Shown here: piece after piece, positions 15,763 through 25,335 of the stretch
Layout of the letters: the number at the start of each line of letters is the position of its first letter
How positions within the stretch are numbered: position 1 is the first letter of the stretch
DNA from: Seonamhaeicola sediminis
GTDB lineage: Bacteria > Bacteroidota > Bacteroidia > Flavobacteriales > Flavobacteriaceae
DNA length: 64,000 nt
NCBI RefSeq assembly: GCF_004358095.2
Contig: NZ_SMZJ02000002.1
Span: 62,001 to 126,000 of the forward strand
Reading direction: 5' to 3'
Notes under the pieces: generated by a model
Databases searched by the model: none
What the model saw: only the letters and a program-made list of their open reading frames with translations
Told to the model about the DNA's origin: nothing
Translations under genes and position numbers: made by a program

Positions 15763-16929
15763 ATGAAAACACATTTTAAAACACTTATTTTAAGTTTAGC
15801 TATTACAGGATTTATAACCTGTAACGCCAACAATAAAAAACCATATACGTATTTGGTTAATGCCAATGAAACTAAATTACAACCGCACTCAAACAAACAA
15901 CATATTAAAGTAGCGCTTTTATTAGATACCAGTAATAGTATGGATGGATTAATAGATCAGGCCAAAGCACAACTTTGGGATATTGTTAATGAATTATCCT
16001 ATGCTAAATGCCGAAACGAAAAACCCAATTTAAAAATTGCCTTATATGAATATGGTAACGACAGGCTTAATGGTGATGAAGGCTACATAAGGCAAGTACT
16101 TCCTTTCAGTGATGATCTAGATGACATCTCGAAAGAGCTTTTCTCTTTAACTACTAATGGCGGTAACGAATATTGTGGACAAGTAATTCAAACCTCCTTA
16201 AATCAACTAAATTGGGGGAATAATCCAGATGACTTAAAACTCATATTTATTGCAGGAAACGAACCATTTACCCAAGGCAGCATAAACTACAAAGATGCTG
16301 CCGTTAACGCTAATGAAAAAGATGTTACCATTAATACTATTTTCTGTGGAAACTATAATCAAGGTATTTCAACTTTCTGGAAAGATGGTGCTAAATTAAC
16401 TAATGGTGATTATATGGCTATAAACCATAATCACAAAACAGTTCATATGGCGTCTCCTTATGATGATAAGATTTTAATTCTAAACCAACAATTAAACAAA
16501 ACCTATATTGGCTATGGCACTAGAGGTAAAGCTAAAGTAGCTGAACAAGCTATGCAAGACACCAACGCTATTACTTATGGTAATGCAAATGCTGTAAAAC
16601 GTTCTGTGAGCAAAAGTTCTCATTTTTACAAAAACGCATCATGGGATTTGGTGGATGCTGTTGAAAATGATGAAGTAGTAATTAATGAATTGGAAGAAGA
16701 AGCACTACCCAATGAACTTAAAGGGAAATCGGAAGCAGAAATAAAAGCCTACGTTACCAAAAAGAAAATAGAAAGAGAAAACATTCAAAGGCAAATTAAA
16801 GAATTAAATATGAAGCGCACTAAGTATATTTCTGAGAACACCAAAACAAAAAGCACAAACAGCTTAGAAAATGCTATGACCAAAGCTATAAAAGAACAGG
16901 CTAAAAAGAAAAAATATACATGGGATTAA
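15763..16929 (+). CDS. Exported VWA-domain protein, possible lipoprotein
   Basis: 388 residues. N-terminus MKTHFKTLILSLAITGFITC is a signal peptide; Cys20 could be lipidated, although Thr at -1 is not ideal for a lipobox. A von Willebrand A domain (~48-250) has the MIDAS motif DTSNS at 55-59, so a metal-dependent adhesion or scaffold role is likely. The C-terminal ~110 residues are Lys/Glu-rich and helical, ending KKKKYTWD. No enzyme motif is seen. It is divergent from the LytTR kinase gene and shares its upstream repeat array, so it is a plausible regulatory target. True function unknown. Confidence 0.82.
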   Translation: MKTHFKTLILSLAITGFITCNANNKKPYTYLVNANETKLQPHSNKQHIKVALLLDTSNSMDGLIDQAKAQLWDIVNELSYAKCRNEKPNLKIALYEYGNDRLNGDEGYIRQVLPFSDDLDDISKELFSLTTNGGNEYCGQVIQTSLNQLNWGNNPDDLKLIFIAGNEPFTQGSINYKDAAVNANEKDVTINTIFCGNYNQGISTFWKDGAKLTNGDYMAINHNHKTVHMASPYDDKILILNQQLNKTYIGYGTRGKAKVAEQAMQDTNAITYGNANAVKRSVSKSSHFYKNASWDLVDAVENDEVVINELEEEALPNELKGKSEAEIKAYVTKKKIERENIQRQIKELNMKRTKYISENTKTKSTNSLENAMTKAIKEQAKKKKYTWD

Positions 16930-16940
16930 AAGGAAAAAAG

Positions 16941-16967
16941 AAAGGCTCGTTTTTTAAACGAGCCTTT
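16941..16967. terminator. Bidirectional terminator between VWA and PorP/SprF genes
   Basis: AAAGGCTCGTTT (16941-16952) pairs with AAACGAGCCTTT (16956-16967), with a short loop, A-rich left flank and T-rich right arm. It lies between two converging genes, 11 bases after the VWA stop and 4 bases before the PorP/SprF stop. Confidence 0.85.
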
Positions 16968-16971
16968 TATT

Positions 16972-17979
16972 CTAATAATTTACTGCAGGACAATTGCAGT
17001 CATATCGAGAACGTCTGCAATTAAAGTTATAGCCTAATGTAAACTGATGAAACCCTCCATTTGTAAACACCACAGAATTGGATTGATACGTGTATGTATA
17101 AGCAAACATAAAGTTCTTATAATTAACACCAACTAGGGGGGTAATCTGTTGTAGTTTTTGACTATCAATGGCGCCTGAATCTGTTATAAATTCAGCGCCA
17201 TCTAAACTCCTCCTATATGACAACCCTCCCCACAATTGACCAAAGTCCATCTCTCTATATACTTTTGCATTAAAATCCATTGAAGACTCACCTGTTCCAT
17301 CTTTATATTGAAACATCACAGATGGTTCATAACTCCAACTACTACCATATTTACCAAACACACCACCTACCGAGAGTAAATAGCGCCGCAAGTTACTGGT
17401 AATTTCAATATCATTATTGATTCCAGAATTCTTCAACACATTCTTAACTGTTCCGTGAGCGTAATAATCTAAAAAATGATAAGAAAACCCAAAATCAATA
17501 TTAAAATTGGTTTCAGCTTGTACTACCCCACTTATGATTGGGTCTGGTCCATCAAACAAAAAAGTCGTTTCATCTAATTTATATTGAATAAATCCTGCGC
17601 TTAAACCAAAGGACAACATGTTTAAATCAGCTTCACTTCTTGAAAACATCAAATGATGCGCATAGGTAGCATAGGCACCTGTTTGGGAATGATACCCATT
17701 TTTATCAGAATATAAAATACCTCCAATAGCCGAGGGTGTGTCTCCTATTCTACTATTTAAACTCATAGTTAAAAGTTTGGGGGCATCTTCATGACCAAAC
17801 CATTGCTGGCGGGCCGTAAGCCTTACCTTGGCACAATTGGCTGCTCCGGCCATTGAGGGATGAATTAGATAATAATTATCGGTTAGATAATCGGTATAAA
17901 TTGGTAAGCCTTCTTGTGAAATAGCAGTGTTAGTAAATAATACTACCACTAACACTTTTATTATATTTTTTAATCTCAT
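16972..17979 (-). CDS. PorP/SprF-family type IX secretion outer-membrane protein (orphan)
   Basis: 335 residues from ATG 17979 (MRLKNIIKVLVVVLFTNTAIS signal peptide); a TTG at 17994 would add five residues. The early motif QEGLPIYTDYLTDNYYLIHPSMAGAA is the PorP/SprF hallmark (FTQY-like segment followed by NPA/HPS-AG), and the remainder alternates like an outer-membrane barrel ending in a short Cys-rich tail (CRRSRYDCNCPAVNY). PorP/SprF proteins help export or anchor T9SS substrates with type-B C-terminal domains. No such substrate gene is adjacent, which is unusual. Confidence 0.88.
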   Translation of the reverse strand: MRLKNIIKVLVVVLFTNTAISQEGLPIYTDYLTDNYYLIHPSMAGAANCAKVRLTARQQWFGHEDAPKLLTMSLNSRIGDTPSAIGGILYSDKNGYHSQTGAYATYAHHLMFSRSEADLNMLSFGLSAGFIQYKLDETTFLFDGPDPIISGVVQAETNFNIDFGFSYHFLDYYAHGTVKNVLKNSGINNDIEITSNLRRYLLSVGGVFGKYGSSWSYEPSVMFQYKDGTGESSMDFNAKVYREMDFGQLWGGLSYRRSLDGAEFITDSGAIDSQKLQQITPLVGVNYKNFMFAYTYTYQSNSVVFTNGGFHQFTLGYNFNCRRSRYDCNCPAVNY

Positions 17980-18116
17980 AAACTTTATTACCAAGTAGGT
18001 TCAGTGCTATACAAACGTCTTGATTATTAAAAAATTACACAAAAAAAATAAAGATATACTTTATCTTATAATTTGACACAACTTCAAATATATACATATC
18101 TAAAGTTTTCTTTTAG

Positions 18117-18124
18117 TATTTTTG
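18117..18124 (+). promoter_or_regulatory. Candidate -7 element for the NifU gene
   Basis: TATTTTTG matches TAnnTTTG, 16 bases before the ATG at 18141. No TTTG is found at the normal -33 distance. The 161-base gap (17980-18140) serves two divergent genes and shows nothing else recognisable. Confidence 0.4.
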
Positions 18125-18140
18125 TAAAAAATTAGCTAAA

Positions 18141-19043
18141 ATGAATACTTTCAAGGTTTCTGTGCAAGAAACGTCAAATAACAACATTATAAAATTTGAG
18201 GTAAATCAGTTTATTACCAAAAATCAAAGTTTTGAATTCAACAATATTGATGATGCTACACCATCACCTTTAGGTCAACAATTGTTCTATTTGCCGTTTG
18301 TGAAAAAGGTTTACATCTCAGGGAATTTTATTGCTGTAGAACGCTATAACATTGTTGAATGGAAAGATGTACAAGATGAAGTAGCAGAACAAATTGAAGC
18401 TTACTTAAACGATGGTGGTATTGTTATTAATGAAGCTGAAGCTCCAAAAAAAATACCTGTTACCGTTTACGCCGAGGCTACTCCAAATCCATCGGTAATG
18501 AAGTTTGTTTCCAACAAAAAAATTGTAACCTCCTTATATGAGTTTACATCTATTGATGAAGCTAAACTATCGCCTTTAGCAACAGAATTATTTCATTTTC
18601 CGTTTGTTAAAAGTATTTTTATTGAAGAAAACTATGTATCAATTACCAAATATGAGATTACTGAATGGCAAGATATTACCATTGAATTGAGGGAATTCAT
18701 AAAACAGTTTATTGAAAGTGGCAAAGAAGTTGTGCTTCCTGAAGCCGCTGAAAAACTTGAACAAACAACAGAACAAAAAGATTCAAACTTTGAAGCTTTA
18801 GATGATACTTCTAAACAAATAGTAAACATTCTGGAAGAGTATATTAAACCAGCCGTTGCCAGTGACGGGGGGAATATTCAGTTTTTATCATATGATGAGG
18901 AAACCAAAAATGTAAGCGTGCTTCTTCAAGGTGCTTGCAGCGGATGTCCGTCATCAACATTCACACTTAAAAATGGCATCGAAAATATCCTTAAGCAAAT
19001 GCTTCCAGATAAAGTAGATGCCGTTGAAGCTATTAACGGATAA
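18141..19043 (+). CDS. Nfu/NifU-type iron-sulfur carrier with duplicated Nfu_N domain
   Basis: 300 residues. Two successive Nfu_N domains (about 1-95 and 105-198) precede a NifU C-terminal domain (~222-298) with the cluster-binding CSGC at 266-269 and PAVASDGGNIQFL at 237-249. Nfu proteins deliver Fe-S clusters to apo-enzymes. The second N-domain keeps the family motif ATPNPSVMKF, while the first has the altered ETSNNNIIKF. Each copy repeats SPL…LFxxPFVKxxxI, so it is a clear internal duplication. It is monocistronic, ending at a hairpin at 19067-19097. Confidence 0.93.
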   Translation: MNTFKVSVQETSNNNIIKFEVNQFITKNQSFEFNNIDDATPSPLGQQLFYLPFVKKVYISGNFIAVERYNIVEWKDVQDEVAEQIEAYLNDGGIVINEAEAPKKIPVTVYAEATPNPSVMKFVSNKKIVTSLYEFTSIDEAKLSPLATELFHFPFVKSIFIEENYVSITKYEITEWQDITIELREFIKQFIESGKEVVLPEAAEKLEQTTEQKDSNFEALDDTSKQIVNILEEYIKPAVASDGGNIQFLSYDEETKNVSVLLQGACSGCPSSTFTLKNGIENILKQMLPDKVDAVEAING

Positions 19044-19066
19044 TTGTAAACCGTTTTAACAATTAT

Positions 19067-19097
19067 AAAAAGGTGTTCATTTTATGAACGCCTTTTT
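19067..19097 (+). terminator. Intrinsic terminator after the Nfu gene
   Basis: AAAAGGTGTTCAT and ATGAACGCCTTTT form a stem with one G-T pair around a 3-4-base loop, followed by T's. It lies 24 bases downstream of the Nfu stop. Confidence 0.8.
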
Positions 19098-19193
19098 AAG
19101 TCTTATATTTATTCTTTTTGAGGTATTCTTGAAAAAACTGTCTCTTTTTAATTAGTCTACTGCTAAGCAGAAAACGGTTATAAAATAAATGCT

Positions 19194-21230
19194 ATGAAAT
19201 ACAAGTACACAAATGATCTTATTAACGAAACAAGTCCGTATTTGCTTCAACATGCGCACAATCCTGTAGATTGGAAAGCATGGAACGACGATGTACTGGC
19301 AAAAGCAAAAGCTGAGAAAAAACTTATACTTATTAGCATAGGCTACTCAGCATGTCATTGGTGCCACGTTATGGAACATGAAAGTTTTGAAGATGATTTG
19401 GTAGCCTCTGTAATGAACAAAAATTACATAAATATAAAGGTTGACAGAGAGGAAAGACCTGATGTTGACCAAGTATACATGAATGCTATTCAAATAATGA
19501 CTGGCAGCGGTGGTTGGCCTTTAAATGCTGTGGCTTTACCAGATGGAAGGCCTGTTTGGGCTGGTACTTACTTCCCAAAAAACCAATGGTTAAGCTTTCT
19601 AGAACAAATATCAAAACTTTATTACAAAGAGCCTGAAAAACTATACACCCAAGCAGATAAAGTTGAAAAGGGACTCAAGTCTATTGATATAGTTAAAATC
19701 AATAAAGACCAACCAAAATTTGATACTGAATTTATTGAAATAGCCGTAAAAAAGTGGTCTTTTATGTTTGATCATAGACTTGGGGGCCTTAATAGAGCAC
19801 CCAAGTTTATGATGCCTAATAACTATCATTTCTTACTACGGTTTGGGTATCAAACCAACAATCAAGAATTATTAGATTACGTAAACCTTACACTTACTAA
19901 AATGGCCTATGGTGGTTTGTATGACCAAATTGGAGGTGGTTTTTCTAGATACTCTGTTGATGAAAAATGGCACGTACCTCATTTTGAGAAAATGCTCTAT
20001 GACAATGCTCAATTGGTAAGTCTATATACTGATGCCTATCTCATTGATGCAAATGAATTATACAAAAATGTTGTTGAAGAAACGCTTCAATTTATAAAAA
20101 GGGAAATGACTACTCATGAAGGTGCCTTTTATTCTGCGTTAGATGCCGACAGTTTGAATGAACAAGACCAACTAGAAGAAGGCGCTTTTTATGTTTGGAA
20201 TAAAGAAGCGCTTAAAGCTATTTTAGCAGAGGATTTTGACTTATTTTCTGATTATTATAACATTAACAATTATGGCTTTTGGGAACACGGTAATTATGTT
20301 CTTATTAGAAAAGATGATGACGATGCCTTTATAAAAAAACATGGCATAACCCAAAAAGATTTTAATAATAAAAAAAACTCTTGGAAAAGCAAACTCCTTG
20401 ATGTTAGAAATATTCGCCCAAAACCTAGACTAGATGATAAAATACTTACCTCTTGGAATGGTTTAATGTTGAAAGGTTACATTGACGCCTACCGAGTATT
20501 TCAAAATGATGAATATCTGGAAATAGCTCTAAAAAATGCCAGTTTTATTTCCAATAAATTAATGCGTGAAGATGGTGGACTCAATCACACCTACAAAGAT
20601 GGAATAAGTAAAATTAATGGTTACATGGAAGATTATGCTTCTATAATTAATGCCTTTATTGCTTTATATGAAAACACTAAAGATACTAAATGGCTTTATA
20701 AAGCCAGAGATTTAACTAGTTATGCGTTTGATCATTTTTATGATCACAGTAGTAGCATGTTTTTCTTCACTTCAAACGAAGATACTTCTTTAATCTTAAG
20801 GAGTATAGAGTATAGAGACAATGTTATTCCAGGCAGTAATTCTATTATGGCTAAAAACTTATTTAAACTAGGGTATTATTTTGATAATAACCATTACAAC
20901 AAAACCGCCATGATAATGCTAAACAATGTAAAGTATGAAATTCAAGAATACGCATCTGGATATTCTAACTGGTTAGATTTAATGTTAAACTTCACTAATC
21001 CGTATTATGAAATTGCTATTGTAGGTCCTGATGCTGATAAAAAAATAAAGGAGCTTAACAAAACCTATATACCAAACAAACTTATTGCCGTTAGCACTGC
21101 AGAAAGCAAAATGCCTTTACTTGTAAACAGATATAATCCTGATAAAACATTAATCTATGTTTGTATAAACAAAGCCTGTAAACTTCCAGTATTAGAAGTT
21201 AATCAAGCAATTGCGTTAATGAAAAAATAA
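19194..21230 (+). CDS. YyaL/DUF255 thioredoxin-domain protein
   Basis: 678 residues, matching the usual ~680 of the YyaL / SPATA20 family. An N-terminal thioredoxin-like domain has [17 protein letters not shown] with a CxxC pair at Cys54/Cys57. A six-hairpin (alpha/alpha)-barrel follows, resembling N-acylglucosamine epimerases (for example [20 protein letters not shown] and [15 protein letters not shown]). There is no signal peptide, so it is cytosolic. Its biochemical role is not established; thiol redox chemistry is inferred from the CxxC. Transcribed alone in the + direction. Confidence 0.93.
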   Translation: MKYKYTNDLINETSPYLLQHAHNPVDWKAWNDDVLAKAKAEKKLILISIGYSACHWCHVMEHESFEDDLVASVMNKNYINIKVDREERPDVDQVYMNAIQIMTGSGGWPLNAVALPDGRPVWAGTYFPKNQWLSFLEQISKLYYKEPEKLYTQADKVEKGLKSIDIVKINKDQPKFDTEFIEIAVKKWSFMFDHRLGGLNRAPKFMMPNNYHFLLRFGYQTNNQELLDYVNLTLTKMAYGGLYDQIGGGFSRYSVDEKWHVPHFEKMLYDNAQLVSLYTDAYLIDANELYKNVVEETLQFIKREMTTHEGAFYSALDADSLNEQDQLEEGAFYVWNKEALKAILAEDFDLFSDYYNINNYGFWEHGNYVLIRKDDDDAFIKKHGITQKDFNNKKNSWKSKLLDVRNIRPKPRLDDKILTSWNGLMLKGYIDAYRVFQNDEYLEIALKNASFISNKLMREDGGLNHTYKDGISKINGYMEDYASIINAFIALYENTKDTKWLYKARDLTSYAFDHFYDHSSSMFFFTSNEDTSLILRSIEYRDNVIPGSNSIMAKNLFKLGYYFDNNHYNKTAMIMLNNVKYEIQEYASGYSNWLDLMLNFTNPYYEIAIVGPDADKKIKELNKTYIPNKLIAVSTAESKMPLLVNRYNPDKTLIYVCINKACKLPVLEVNQAIALMKK

Positions 21231-21378
21231 TACTTGTTTTTTTGTGACCTTAAAAGGTTTTATTGGTCTAATCAAAAAAGAAATTAAATAAATAGTTTAC
21301 TGTTTTTTAATCTTTAAAAAGTTGAAATAGTTTACAGTAGTTCTTAATTTTACAAATCAAAAATATATAAAACAAATT

Positions 21379-22191
21379 ATGGAAGTAAGTAAGTATCTTG
21401 AAATTGCAGAAAGTTTTATTGTAGAATACGGCATTAAAGTCATTGGTGCTATTGCTATATGGATTATTGGTTCATGGATTATCAAAAGGGTTAACAGAGG
21501 CATTGCTAAAGTAATGACGAAACAGAATTATGATGAGAGTTTACAAAAATTCCTATTAAACCTTATTGGCTGGGGCTTAAAAATCTTACTATTCTTAGCA
21601 ATTCTCTCGCAGCTTGGAGTAGAAACCACATCATTTGCTGCTATTTTAGCGGCTGCTGGTTTAGCTGTTGGAATGGCACTTCAAGGATCTTTAGGGAATT
21701 TTGCTGGTGGTGTTCTAATCATGATTTTTAAACCATTTAAAATTGGTGATTTAATAGAAGCTCAAGGTGAAATTGGTGTTGTGAAAGAGATTGAAATTTT
21801 TACTACCAAACTTACAGGGTTATCTAATAAAGAAATTATCATTCCTAATGGAGCCCTTTCAAATGGCAACATTATCAATTACACTACCGAAGGAACAAGA
21901 CGTGTTGATTTAGTTTTTGGTGTTAGTTATGATGCTGACATTAAACAGTCTAAAGAGGTTATGATTAATGTGCTAACATCACACCCCAAGGTATTAAAAG
22001 ACCCGACTCCTGCTGTTACTGTTTTAGAATTAGCTGATAGTTCTGTGAATTTTGCCGTAAGACCTTGGTGTAAAACGGAAGATTACTGGGATGTTTATTT
22101 TGATATTACCGAGAATACCAAATTAGCGCTTGACAAAGCTGGTATTGAAATACCATACCCACATCAAGTTGAAATACAGAAAAAGGGATAA
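21379..22191 (+). CDS. Small-conductance mechanosensitive channel, MscS family
   Basis: 270 residues, near the 286 of E. coli MscS. Three membrane helices are visible (~15-32, ~60-80 and ~90-112). The pore-lining TM3 has the glycine/alanine pattern AAAGLAVGMALQGSLGNFAG followed by GVLIMIFKPFKIGD, the best-conserved mark of the family. The beta and C-terminal cytosolic vestibule domains follow. It releases solutes on osmotic down-shock. Its stop codon abuts the stop of the convergent tsaB with no spacer (TAATTA). Confidence 0.95.
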   Translation: MEVSKYLEIAESFIVEYGIKVIGAIAIWIIGSWIIKRVNRGIAKVMTKQNYDESLQKFLLNLIGWGLKILLFLAILSQLGVETTSFAAILAAAGLAVGMALQGSLGNFAGGVLIMIFKPFKIGDLIEAQGEIGVVKEIEIFTTKLTGLSNKEIIIPNGALSNGNIINYTTEGTRRVDLVFGVSYDADIKQSKEVMINVLTSHPKVLKDPTPAVTVLELADSSVNFAVRPWCKTEDYWDVYFDITENTKLALDKAGIEIPYPHQVEIQKKG

Positions 22192-22863
22192 TTAAGGTTT
22201 TGGTTTTAAAGCCACAAAATCTTTTAAATAATAAGGCTCGAAATAGGCGACATCTTCAATGTCGCCTATTTTATATTTATGGTAAGCTAAGGTACTCATT
22301 TCATTAGCTGAAGGTAATTTTTCTTCAATAAAAACAGCATTGGAATGGTTAACAATTTCCTTCGTTTTTGCAACGCCATTACCAATGAAATATACCGTAT
22401 TTTCTTTTAAATAGTTTTGAAACGAATCGGGGTCTAATATTTCGGCTTGGGTATTTCTAATTTGATTATACCCGGAATCATATACAGCAGAATAAACCTC
22501 AAGTCTTCTGGCATCCAACATAGATACAATCACACCATCATCACAATTTACTTGTTTCGCTAAAACATTCAACGTTGGAACTGAAATTAATGGTTTATCT
22601 AATGCAAAGGCTAACCCTTTGGCTGCTGAAACGCCAATGCGTAACCCTGTGTAAGACCCAGGACCTTTACTAATAGCAATGGCATCTAAGTTTTTTCTGG
22701 TAACCTTACTTTCATTTAAAACCTCATCTATAAATACATGCAACTTTTCGGCATGCGAATAGCCATTTCTAAAATCTTCCTTCAAGGTAATGGTCTTTCC
22801 ATTTCTTGAAAGTGCTACAGAACAATTAGTGGTTGCCGTTTCTATACTTAAAATTAATGCCAA
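22192..22863 (-). CDS. tsaB: tRNA threonylcarbamoyladenosine biosynthesis protein TsaB
   Basis: 223 residues. SIETATTNCSVALS and the hallmark KGPGSYTGLRIGVSAAKGLA identify TsaB, the scaffold partner of TsaD and TsaE in making t6A37 of ANN-decoding tRNAs. The start is TTG at 22861-22863, one base after the TolC stop; no ATG gives a complete N-terminus, so translation is probably coupled. It is an essential-type housekeeping gene riding at the 3' end of an efflux operon. Confidence 0.93.
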   Translation of the reverse strand: MALILSIETATTNCSVALSRNGKTITLKEDFRNGYSHAEKLHVFIDEVLNESKVTRKNLDAIAISKGPGSYTGLRIGVSAAKGLAFALDKPLISVPTLNVLAKQVNCDDGVIVSMLDARRLEVYSAVYDSGYNQIRNTQAEILDPDSFQNYLKENTVYFIGNGVAKTKEIVNHSNAVFIEEKLPSANEMSTLAYHKYKIGDIEDVAYFEPYYLKDFVALKPKP

Positions 22864-22864
22864 T

Positions 22865-24184
22865 TTAATATGCTATGGTTTTTCCCATGTAAAAGTCTAA
22901 AACTTTTGTCTTAAAAACAAAATCGTACTTAGCATTTATTAAAGAAGACTGGGCATTTATTAACTGAACTCTCATTTGGTCTAAATCAAAGGCAGTCATA
23001 GCACCAATATTATAACGCTCTTTGGCATTATTAAAAGCCAATTGTTGAGAAGCTAAGGCTGTTTTAGCGGCTGTGTAAGCCTTTAAAGCTGCTTGCGCAT
23101 CAGTAAAAGCTCTTTGAATATTTGACTCTAATGTTAATTTAGTTTGATTTAAACTAAGTTTGGCACTTTCTTCTGCTATTATAGATTTAGCTACAGAAGT
23201 CTTGTTTTGAAATCTTGAAAACACAGGAATATTCAAATTTAATCCAAAGCTATGCCCCTTATTATCATCTATTTGACCAAAAAAAGAATCTTCTAAATCT
23301 GTTAAGTTTGTAAATGATGCCCTAGAGCTATAACCATAAGTAAAACTTAAACTGGGCAAATAGCCACTTTTAGAAATTTCTGTTCCTAATACAGCATTTT
23401 CAATGTTTTTTTCTGCAGCTTTTATCTCATTTCTGTTTTCAAAGGCATATTCTAATATGGGCTCAACACTATTGTATAACAGCGCCTCAGATGGTTTATC
23501 AATATCAATAATTTCAACGTCAAACCCCTTAAATGGTACTTGTAACAACTGCGACAAAGATAATAATGCTAAGCTGAAATTGTTTTCGGCAATAGTAACC
23601 TGTTGTGCATCTCTGCTTAAGGTAGCTTCGGCGTCAAAAATATTTGCTTGTGGCTGTACTCCTGCATCAACTAAATCTTTAACTTGTTTTAATTGCTTTT
23701 TACTAAACTCGTATTGAATTTGGGCAGTCTCTAAATTTTCTTTGTTGAATAATACATTTAAATAGGCATTGGCTACATTTAACGAAATATCATCCTTTAT
23801 TCTATTTAATTCAAACTCATTAAATTCTCTGGTAAGTTTAGATTGTTTATAAAGATTTAAAGTTCTAAAGCCATTAAAGATGTTTTGTGATACACTGAAC
23901 CCTAACCTACTTTGATTAAACGTTTGACTAACAAAAATACCAGGGTCTATTTCTAAACCACCAACCGTTATATTATGTGAGACCCCTGCATTAATAGAAG
24001 GTAAAAATTGTCCTTTAGCAGCTATAACGTCCTGATCATTGTTTAATAATGTATTCTCATTTTGTTTAACAGATATGTTATTTTCTAATGCATGAGCAAC
24101 ACACTGCTCAAGTGTCCATTTTTTTTGTTGTGCAAAACTTAAAACAGTTATTGAAAGTAATCCTATTATAAATACTCTTTTCAT
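22865..24184 (-). CDS. TolC-family outer-membrane efflux protein
   Basis: About 439 residues from ATG 24184, which begins a clean signal peptide (MKRVFIIGLLSITVLSFAQQ); an upstream frame extension to 24217 overlaps the adaptor gene and is less likely. Two internally similar helical halves with the TolC pattern (WTLEQCVAHALENNISVKQ at the start, NAKERYNIGAMTAFDLDQMR near the end) form the periplasmic tunnel. Together with the adaptor and the two ABC permeases upstream it completes a tripartite exporter. Confidence 0.93.
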   Translation of the reverse strand: MKRVFIIGLLSITVLSFAQQKKWTLEQCVAHALENNISVKQNENTLLNNDQDVIAAKGQFLPSINAGVSHNITVGGLEIDPGIFVSQTFNQSRLGFSVSQNIFNGFRTLNLYKQSKLTREFNEFELNRIKDDISLNVANAYLNVLFNKENLETAQIQYEFSKKQLKQVKDLVDAGVQPQANIFDAEATLSRDAQQVTIAENNFSLALLSLSQLLQVPFKGFDVEIIDIDKPSEALLYNSVEPILEYAFENRNEIKAAEKNIENAVLGTEISKSGYLPSLSFTYGYSSRASFTNLTDLEDSFFGQIDDNKGHSFGLNLNIPVFSRFQNKTSVAKSIIAEESAKLSLNQTKLTLESNIQRAFTDAQAALKAYTAAKTALASQQLAFNNAKERYNIGAMTAFDLDQMRVQLINAQSSLINAKYDFVFKTKVLDFYMGKTIAY

Positions 24185-24191
24185 GACTATA

Positions 24192-25322
24192 TTATTTTTC
24201 TTCCTCATCTTCGGCATCGACTTCTTCGTCTGACGCTTTATTCCATACTTTTATTTTATCTCCTTCCTTAATACCTTCTACAACTTCTAAATTAATACCA
24301 TCTGACAACCCTAATTCAATATTTTGTTTTTTGAATTTACCATCTATTCCTTTAACTTCAACAAATGGTTTTTCAGTGATTCTGTTATATTGAACGAGTG
24401 CTTCTTTAATACTAAGCACACTATCTTTATTTTCAATATCAATTTCGGCATTGGCACTATAACCTGCTCTTATTTTATTATTGGCTTCAATTTCAACATC
24501 TGCTTTAATAGTAAATTGAACTGCTCCTGCATTATCGGTTACTCCTTTTGGTGCTACAAAAACTAATTTAGCTGGAAACCTTTGCTCATTTAAAGCTCCA
24601 ATAACAATATCAATTGCTTTTCCCTCTTCTAATAATGCCACTTCAGATTCGTCAACCTGACCTTCAAAAATCATTTTATTCATATTTGCAACCGTGGCTA
24701 TAGTAGTTCCTGAATTAAAATTATTACTTTGAATAACTTGATCTCCCTCCCTTACTGGAATTTCTAATACGGTTCCAGAAATTTGCGCCACAATACTTGT
24801 ATTGGCAGAAAGCTGACCAGATATAGAGCCTTGCTTAACAATTTGATAATCGTTTTTTGCTTGCCTTAAAGCTTCTTTAGCTTGATTTAATGATAACTCA
24901 CTGTTTTCAAAATCTTGAGTTGAAATAACCCCTTTCTCAAAAAGAACTTTGTTCCTTTTAAAAAGTGTATTAGCATTATCATATGTTAAACGGGCAGTAT
25001 TCACCCTACTATTAGCGTTTGCCAACGATTGTTCGTTTGGAACAATTCTAATTTTGGCTATTAAATCACCCTTTTGAACAAGGTCTCCTTCCTCTACCAA
25101 AATAGCATCTATGATACCTGTTATTTGGGGTTTCAATTCAATTTCTTCTTCTGGATTAAGGCTTCCTGTAGCTACTATCTTAGAATTTATTGTGGTGAAA
25201 AAAGGCTGTTCAACATCAAAATCATCGCGTTGGTTTGAATTAGCATCTTTAAAATATTTTAAAACGGCTACAAACGCAAGTAGCAAAACAATACCGATAA
25301 TAACTTTTACTGATTTATTCAT
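24192..25322 (-). CDS. Periplasmic adaptor (MacA/HlyD family) of ABC efflux system
   Basis: 376 residues. N-terminal membrane anchor (~5-22), then the first half of a lipoyl-like barrel (…LKPQITGIIDAILVEEGDLV…), a coiled-coil hairpin (~105-165), the second lipoyl half (…ISGTVLEIPVREGDQVI), a beta barrel, and a membrane-proximal domain. It ends in a very acidic tail (EEVDAEDEEEK). MacA-type adaptors link the inner-membrane ABC transporter to TolC. It starts 13 bases after the second permease gene and ends 7 bases before the tolC ATG. Confidence 0.93.
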   Translation of the reverse strand: MNKSVKVIIGIVLLLAFVAVLKYFKDANSNQRDDFDVEQPFFTTINSKIVATGSLNPEEEIELKPQITGIIDAILVEEGDLVQKGDLIAKIRIVPNEQSLANANSRVNTARLTYDNANTLFKRNKVLFEKGVISTQDFENSELSLNQAKEALRQAKNDYQIVKQGSISGQLSANTSIVAQISGTVLEIPVREGDQVIQSNNFNSGTTIATVANMNKMIFEGQVDESEVALLEEGKAIDIVIGALNEQRFPAKLVFVAPKGVTDNAGAVQFTIKADVEIEANNKIRAGYSANAEIDIENKDSVLSIKEALVQYNRITEKPFVEVKGIDGKFKKQNIELGLSDGINLEVVEGIKEGDKIKVWNKASDEEVDAEDEEEK

Positions 25323-25335
25323 ATTATATTATTAT

